A stretch of DNA of 64,000 nt, taken from the NCBI GenBank assembly GCA_964578625.1, contig CAZODQ010000001.1, positions 1 through 64,000 on the forward strand, read 5' to 3'. This stretch comes from CAZBSE01 sp964578625 (GTDB lineage Bacteria; Actinomycetota; Humimicrobiia; Humimicrobiales; Humimicrobiaceae). The position numbers and the translations under genes are program-made. Below the pieces are notes generated by a model. It did no database searches. It was not told the DNA's origin and was given only the letters and a program-made list of their open reading frames with translations. How positions within the stretch are numbered: position 1 is the first letter of the stretch; every line of letters begins with the position of its first letter. Below, piece after piece: positions 60,949 to 64,000 of the stretch.

Positions 60949-61923
60949 TTACTTTAGAATCATTTCCTTTACCACGTATGTAGATCTATTTCGAACTTCA
61001 TGATGTACCCGCATAAGCACTTCTGCAAGAAGCCCCATAGTAATAAGCTGGATTCCTATAAAAATCATAAATATTGACAGGATAAATAACGGTCTCTCCG
61101 AAAGGGGTTGATTGAAAAATATCCTCATTATAATCAGGTAAGCAGTCATGATAAAACCAGCAGTAGCTGAAAATAATCCCAGCACTCCGAATATCTGGAT
61201 CGGACTCTGCGAATAACTTAAAAGAAATTTTACTGTGATTATATCAAGAATCACCTTTATAGTCCTGGATACTCCATATTTGGATCTTCCATACTTTCTG
61301 CTGTGATGTCTCACAGGAACCTCCGCCACCCTTACTCCCATCCAGCTTGCTATGGCAGGAATATATCGATGCATTTCACCATACAGGTCAATATTTTTTA
61401 TCACTTCTCTCTTGTATGCCTTTAGGGTGCACCCATAATCATGAAGATAAACTCCGGTAAGCTTTGATATTATTCTATTTGCAATAATTGAGGGGAACCT
61501 CCTGGTAATAGCTTTATCTTTTCTATTCACACGCCATCCGCTTACAATATCATAACCTTCATTTAACTTCTCCAGTAGAAGTGGTATATCACGTGGATCA
61601 TTTTGTAAATCTGCATCCAGAGTTATTATGACTTTGCCCTCTGCAAAATCAAAACCTGCGCTAATAGCTGATGTCTGTCCGAAATTTTTTCTAAAACTGA
61701 TGATTTTAAACAATTTATTTTCATTATTGACGTTTACAAGTTCATTAAAAGTGCCATCTGTACTTCCATCATCTATTAGCAGCACTTCATACTTCAAAGT
61801 CATCCCGGAGAGAGTTTTATAAAGTTCTTTATAAAGTTTTAAAATACTTTCTTTTTCATTATAAATAGGAATGACAATAGATAGATCAATGTCAGATTTA
61901 AGTTTTTTTGAAACTTTATTCAT
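60949..61923 (-). CDS. GT2 polyprenyl-phosphate glycosyltransferase with C-terminal helices (GtrB-like)
   Basis: 324 residues. LSIVIPIYNEKESILKLY, LIDDGSTDGTFNEL, NFGQTSAISAGFDFAEG, the metal motif TLDADLQNDPRDI, VSGWRVNRKDKAITRRFPS and DYGCTLKAYKREV are the ArnC/GtrB/CsbB set. Two helices near 235-262 and 275-298 complete the topology. It would attach a hexose or aminohexose to undecaprenyl phosphate. It overlaps the epimerase gene by 8 nt, so the donor sugar is probably that enzyme's product. Confidence 0.9.
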   Translation of the reverse strand: MNKVSKKLKSDIDLSIVIPIYNEKESILKLYKELYKTLSGMTLKYEVLLIDDGSTDGTFNELVNVNNENKLFKIISFRKNFGQTSAISAGFDFAEGKVIITLDADLQNDPRDIPLLLEKLNEGYDIVSGWRVNRKDKAITRRFPSIIANRIISKLTGVYLHDYGCTLKAYKREVIKNIDLYGEMHRYIPAIASWMGVRVAEVPVRHHSRKYGRSKYGVSRTIKVILDIITVKFLLSYSQSPIQIFGVLGLFSATAGFIMTAYLIIMRIFFNQPLSERPLFILSIFMIFIGIQLITMGLLAEVLMRVHHEVRNRSTYVVKEMILK

Positions 61924-62893
61924 TTAAAAAGCCTTTTTCTTTTTTTTCTTTATACCATCTTATGAATTTGGTCAAACCCTCATTAATATTAGTCTCAGGA
62001 AAATATTTTAACATTTTTCTTGCTTTTCTAATATCTGCATAAGTCATAAAGACATCACCCGGCTGTCTGTTTATAAACTTTAAGTTTGCTTTTTCTCCTG
62101 TGACAGTTTCGATTAATCTCACCAGATCTATTAATTTAATGGTGTTTGAATTTCCCAAATTGATAATTTCAAAACCTTTTATTCTGTCCAGACTGTTAAC
62201 CACACCGGAAATTACATCATCAATATAAGTATAATCCCGTGAAGAAGAACCGTTGCCATATATTTCTATCTGCTCTCCGTTCAGTATCTGCCGGGTAAAT
62301 TTATGTATAGCCATCTCCGGCCTCTGCCGCGGGCCGTAGACCGTAAAAAATCTAAAACAGAAAATTGATATCTTATACAGACTGTGATAGGTGTAACAGA
62401 TCAGCTCTCCTGCTTTTTTAGTGGCAGCATATGGAGATACGGGATGGTCAACATTATCATCTTCTGAAAAAGGGATTTTCTTGCTCTCGCCATAGACAGA
62501 AGACGACGAAGCAAAGATAAATTTTGGAATATTATATTTTTTACAGCATTCCAGTAAATTCATAGTCCCAAGAACATTTACCTTCTGGTATAAAAGAGGA
62601 CTTTTTATCGATGGCCTCACACCGGCCTTTGCTGCCAGATGAATCACCATTCCTATATCATTTTTTAAAAATATTTTTTCCAGTTGGTCCAGATTACAGA
62701 TATCCAAGCGATAAAGCTTGAAATTATTGTTATTAATAACTCCCCGGATGTTGTCTTCTTTTATTTCAGGGCTGTAAAAGTCATCAAAGTTGTCAATACA
62801 GATTATTTTAAATCCCAGATTTATTAATTTTTCACAGAGATAAGATCCAATAAATCCTGCTCCGCCGGTTACTATAATATTCATTATTTTCAA
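61916..62893 (-). CDS. NAD-dependent epimerase, UDP-glucuronate 4-epimerase-like
   Basis: 325 residues, extended SDR. VTGGAGFIGSYLCEKL binds NAD; CIDNFDDFYSPEIK is the adenosine-binding turn of glucuronate epimerases; FASSSSVYGES and YAATKKAGEL give the serine and YxxxK; FRFFTVYGPRQRPEMAIHKF is the substrate segment characteristic of the UDP-GlcA 4-epimerase group. It likely interconverts UDP-glucuronate and UDP-galacturonate. The start is a TTG at 62893 or an ATG three codons later. Confidence 0.88.
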   Translation of the reverse strand: MKIMNIIVTGGAGFIGSYLCEKLINLGFKIICIDNFDDFYSPEIKEDNIRGVINNNNFKLYRLDICNLDQLEKIFLKNDIGMVIHLAAKAGVRPSIKSPLLYQKVNVLGTMNLLECCKKYNIPKFIFASSSSVYGESKKIPFSEDDNVDHPVSPYAATKKAGELICYTYHSLYKISIFCFRFFTVYGPRQRPEMAIHKFTRQILNGEQIEIYGNGSSSRDYTYIDDVISGVVNSLDRIKGFEIINLGNSNTIKLIDLVRLIETVTGEKANLKFINRQPGDVFMTYADIRKARKMLKYFPETNINEGLTKFIRWYKEKKEKGFLNE

Positions 62894-63288
62894 TCTTTAC
62901 ATTTCCTTTATTTTAAAACGGGATAAATAAAAATTTTTAACTAATTATACACAAAAAAAAATATTTTATTAATTACAAATAAAATAATAAGACCCGGATA
63001 AAAAGAATCGAAGACTCATGAAAGACAGGTTCGCGGTTATGAAAAAAACTCTTATATTTTGATAATTGATGAAGTCGGGAAATAGGTTATTTTTGATAGA
63101 AATACTATTATTAGATATACTAATAAAATACAAATCCTGAATAATGCAATATTTAATTATGACTTCATTTTAAAGGTTAAAAGTAACAGCAAATAAAACA
63201 ATTGTCACAAGAGAGCAAGAGAAAGTATAATTGATGGGATAATAATCCTACTGTCTAAATTATAGAAGAGATAAAGGAAAATTATGAT
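62894..63288. other. Intergenic region, AT-rich, with a possible IstB fragment
   Basis: A 395-base gap between the divergent epimerase and GT4 genes, presumably holding both promoters. Apart from the short transposase-ATPase-like fragment listed separately and runs of A and T, I see no gene, tRNA or repeat. AAAGGAAA lies nine bases before the GT4 ATG. Confidence 0.4.
63035..63123 (+). pseudogene. Possible remnant of an IstB-like (IS21) helper ATPase
   Basis: One frame reads GYEKNSYILIIDEVGK, then TAG, then VIFDRNTIIRYTNK. IstB proteins have a Walker B segment of the form LLIIDEVGYxPFDR followed by a region ending in TSNK-like residues, so this looks like a decayed piece interrupted by a stop. 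The match is short (about 30 codons), no other part of the gene or IS end is visible, and chance resemblance is possible. Confidence 0.3.
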
Positions 63289-64000
63289 ATGAAGATAGGA
63301 ATTATGTTAAGGCATATAAACGAATTAGGAGGAATAGCAGTCTACACTAAAAATCTTATTGGAAAACTGCTGGAGATCGATAAAAGGAATGAATATGTTT
63401 TTTTATATAATACTTATTCTCTGGTAGGCACTTATTCTAAATATAAAAATGTTAAAGAAGTAGTCATAGATACACCGAATAAACTGCTCTGGGATCAAAT
63501 CGGAGTGCCCAAGGTGGTCAAATCAGAGAATATTGATATAATATTTAATCCAAAATTATCCATTCCGGTGTTTACTCCTTCTAAAAAGGTATTCACTCTT
63601 CCCGGATTAGAACAGTTTGCCTTACCCAATGTGTTCAAATGGTACGATCATATATATTTTCGCATAATGATACCTCTCTATTGCCATCGTTCAAATGCAA
63701 TTATTGTTATGACAAACACAGGCAAGAACGATTTAATGAAATATATCAATGTAAATAGGAATAAAATAGAGGTTATATACGGGTCTTGTCATAAGAGATT
63801 CAGATTCACAAAACAAATAAAAAATATCCTTAGGATAAAGAAAAAATATAATCTCCCTGATAAATATATACTTTTTGTAGGTGGAATAACCCCGCTGAAA
63901 AATTTTTCAAATATTATTAGAGCATTTAACATAATAAAGAACAAAATTTCCATCAAATTAATTGTAGTCGGATTCAAAAGATGGAAATATGCTAAAGACA
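63289..64000 (+). CDS. GT4 family glycosyltransferase, 3' end outside the window
   Basis: An open frame from ATG 63289 runs to the window edge (237 codons seen). KIGIMLRHINELGGIAVYTK is the GT-B N-terminus with the glycine-rich acceptor loop; IPVFTPSKKVFTLPGLEQFA, NAIIVMTNTGKNDLMKY and KYILFVGGITPLKNFSNIIR lead into the donor domain. The EX7E motif should lie further downstream. AAAGGAAA nine bases before the ATG is a plausible ribosome binding site. It opens a new plus-strand glycan transcript. Confidence 0.88.
   Translation, partial: MKIGIMLRHINELGGIAVYTKNLIGKLLEIDKRNEYVFLYNTYSLVGTYSKYKNVKEVVIDTPNKLLWDQIGVPKVVKSENIDIIFNPKLSIPVFTPSKKVFTLPGLEQFALPNVFKWYDHIYFRIMIPLYCHRSNAIIVMTNTGKNDLMKYINVNRNKIEVIYGSCHKRFRFTKQIKNILRIKKKYNLPDKYILFVGGITPLKNFSNIIRAFNIIKNKISIKLIVVGFKRWKYAKD

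Noticed and set aside
63789..63977. A 62-codon minus-strand frame near the right edge
   Set aside because: It is antisense to the well-supported GT4 frame that runs off the window.
1..64000. CRISPR arrays, complete insertion sequences, prophage genes or rRNA
   Set aside because: No regularly spaced repeats, intact transposase, phage structural gene or rRNA sequence was seen on either strand.

Overview
This is a low-GC bacterial chromosome window (roughly one third G+C by eye) with short intergenic gaps and long co-directional gene runs, mostly on the minus strand. It is bacterial: it has ssrA/smpB, secA, ftsEX, prfB with a programmed frameshift, and cell-wall genes. The housekeeping order from about 24.3 kb down to 0 resembles the mycobacterial/actinobacterial order as I recall it: wbbL-like glycosyltransferase, deoxysugar reductase, mannose-1-P guanylyltransferase, pmm, SIS-domain isomerase, ahcY, comF, hpf, secA, then prfB-ftsE-ftsX-smpB and rph/murI/rdgB. 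My best guess is a deep-branching, low-GC lineage in or near Actinomycetota; Bacillota or another candidate phylum is not excluded. No outer-membrane genes are seen.

Layout. 0-4.2 kb: partial tRNA-Pro, rdgB, rph, murI, an alpha/beta hydrolase, a toxin-first RelE-type toxin/antitoxin pair and the tmRNA gene. 4.2-14.2 kb: smpB, a CtpA-type protease, a coiled-coil M23 peptidase, ftsX, ftsE, prfB (+1 frameshift), secA, hpf, a cold-shock protein and comF, covering division, secretion and ribosome rescue or hibernation. 14.1-24.3 kb: a sugar-nucleotide operon able to take fructose-6-P to GDP-D-rhamnose (PGI/PMI, PMM, guanylyltransferase, Gmd, Rmd) plus a GT2 glycosyltransferase, with ahcY and mtnA embedded. 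24.3-26 kb: a small plus-strand insert with an SRPBCC protein and an ATC-hydrolase-family protein. 26-32.7 kb: a trpEDCFBA operon without trpG, preceded by a promoter and a leader of about 345 nt holding a Trp-containing mini-ORF and mutually exclusive hairpins. 32.7-33 kb: an orphan Phd-type antitoxin.

33-64 kb is an envelope-glycan region. It has at least ten glycosyltransferases (GT2 and GT4, some with unusual inserts or fusions), three small EmrE/ArnE-like four-helix proteins, a DUF2723 GT-C-like membrane enzyme, a NodB-type deacetylase lipoprotein and an SGNH esterase with DUF11-like repeats. It also has two tandem copies of a convergent gene pair (membrane-anchored PD40/TolB-like propeller plus four-helix membrane protein), two radical-SAM proteins, a LPG-synthase-like flippase-fold protein, a hexapeptide acyltransferase, a UDP-glucuronate-epimerase-like enzyme and a GT4 running off the window.

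Together the 14-24 kb genes supply activated deoxyhexose, and the 33-64 kb genes probably assemble, flip and modify a surface polysaccharide or glycoprotein. The most novel-looking part is 43.9-55.1 kb: the duplicated propeller/membrane module, and an extracytoplasmic domain shared by the deacetylase and the GT-C-like enzyme.
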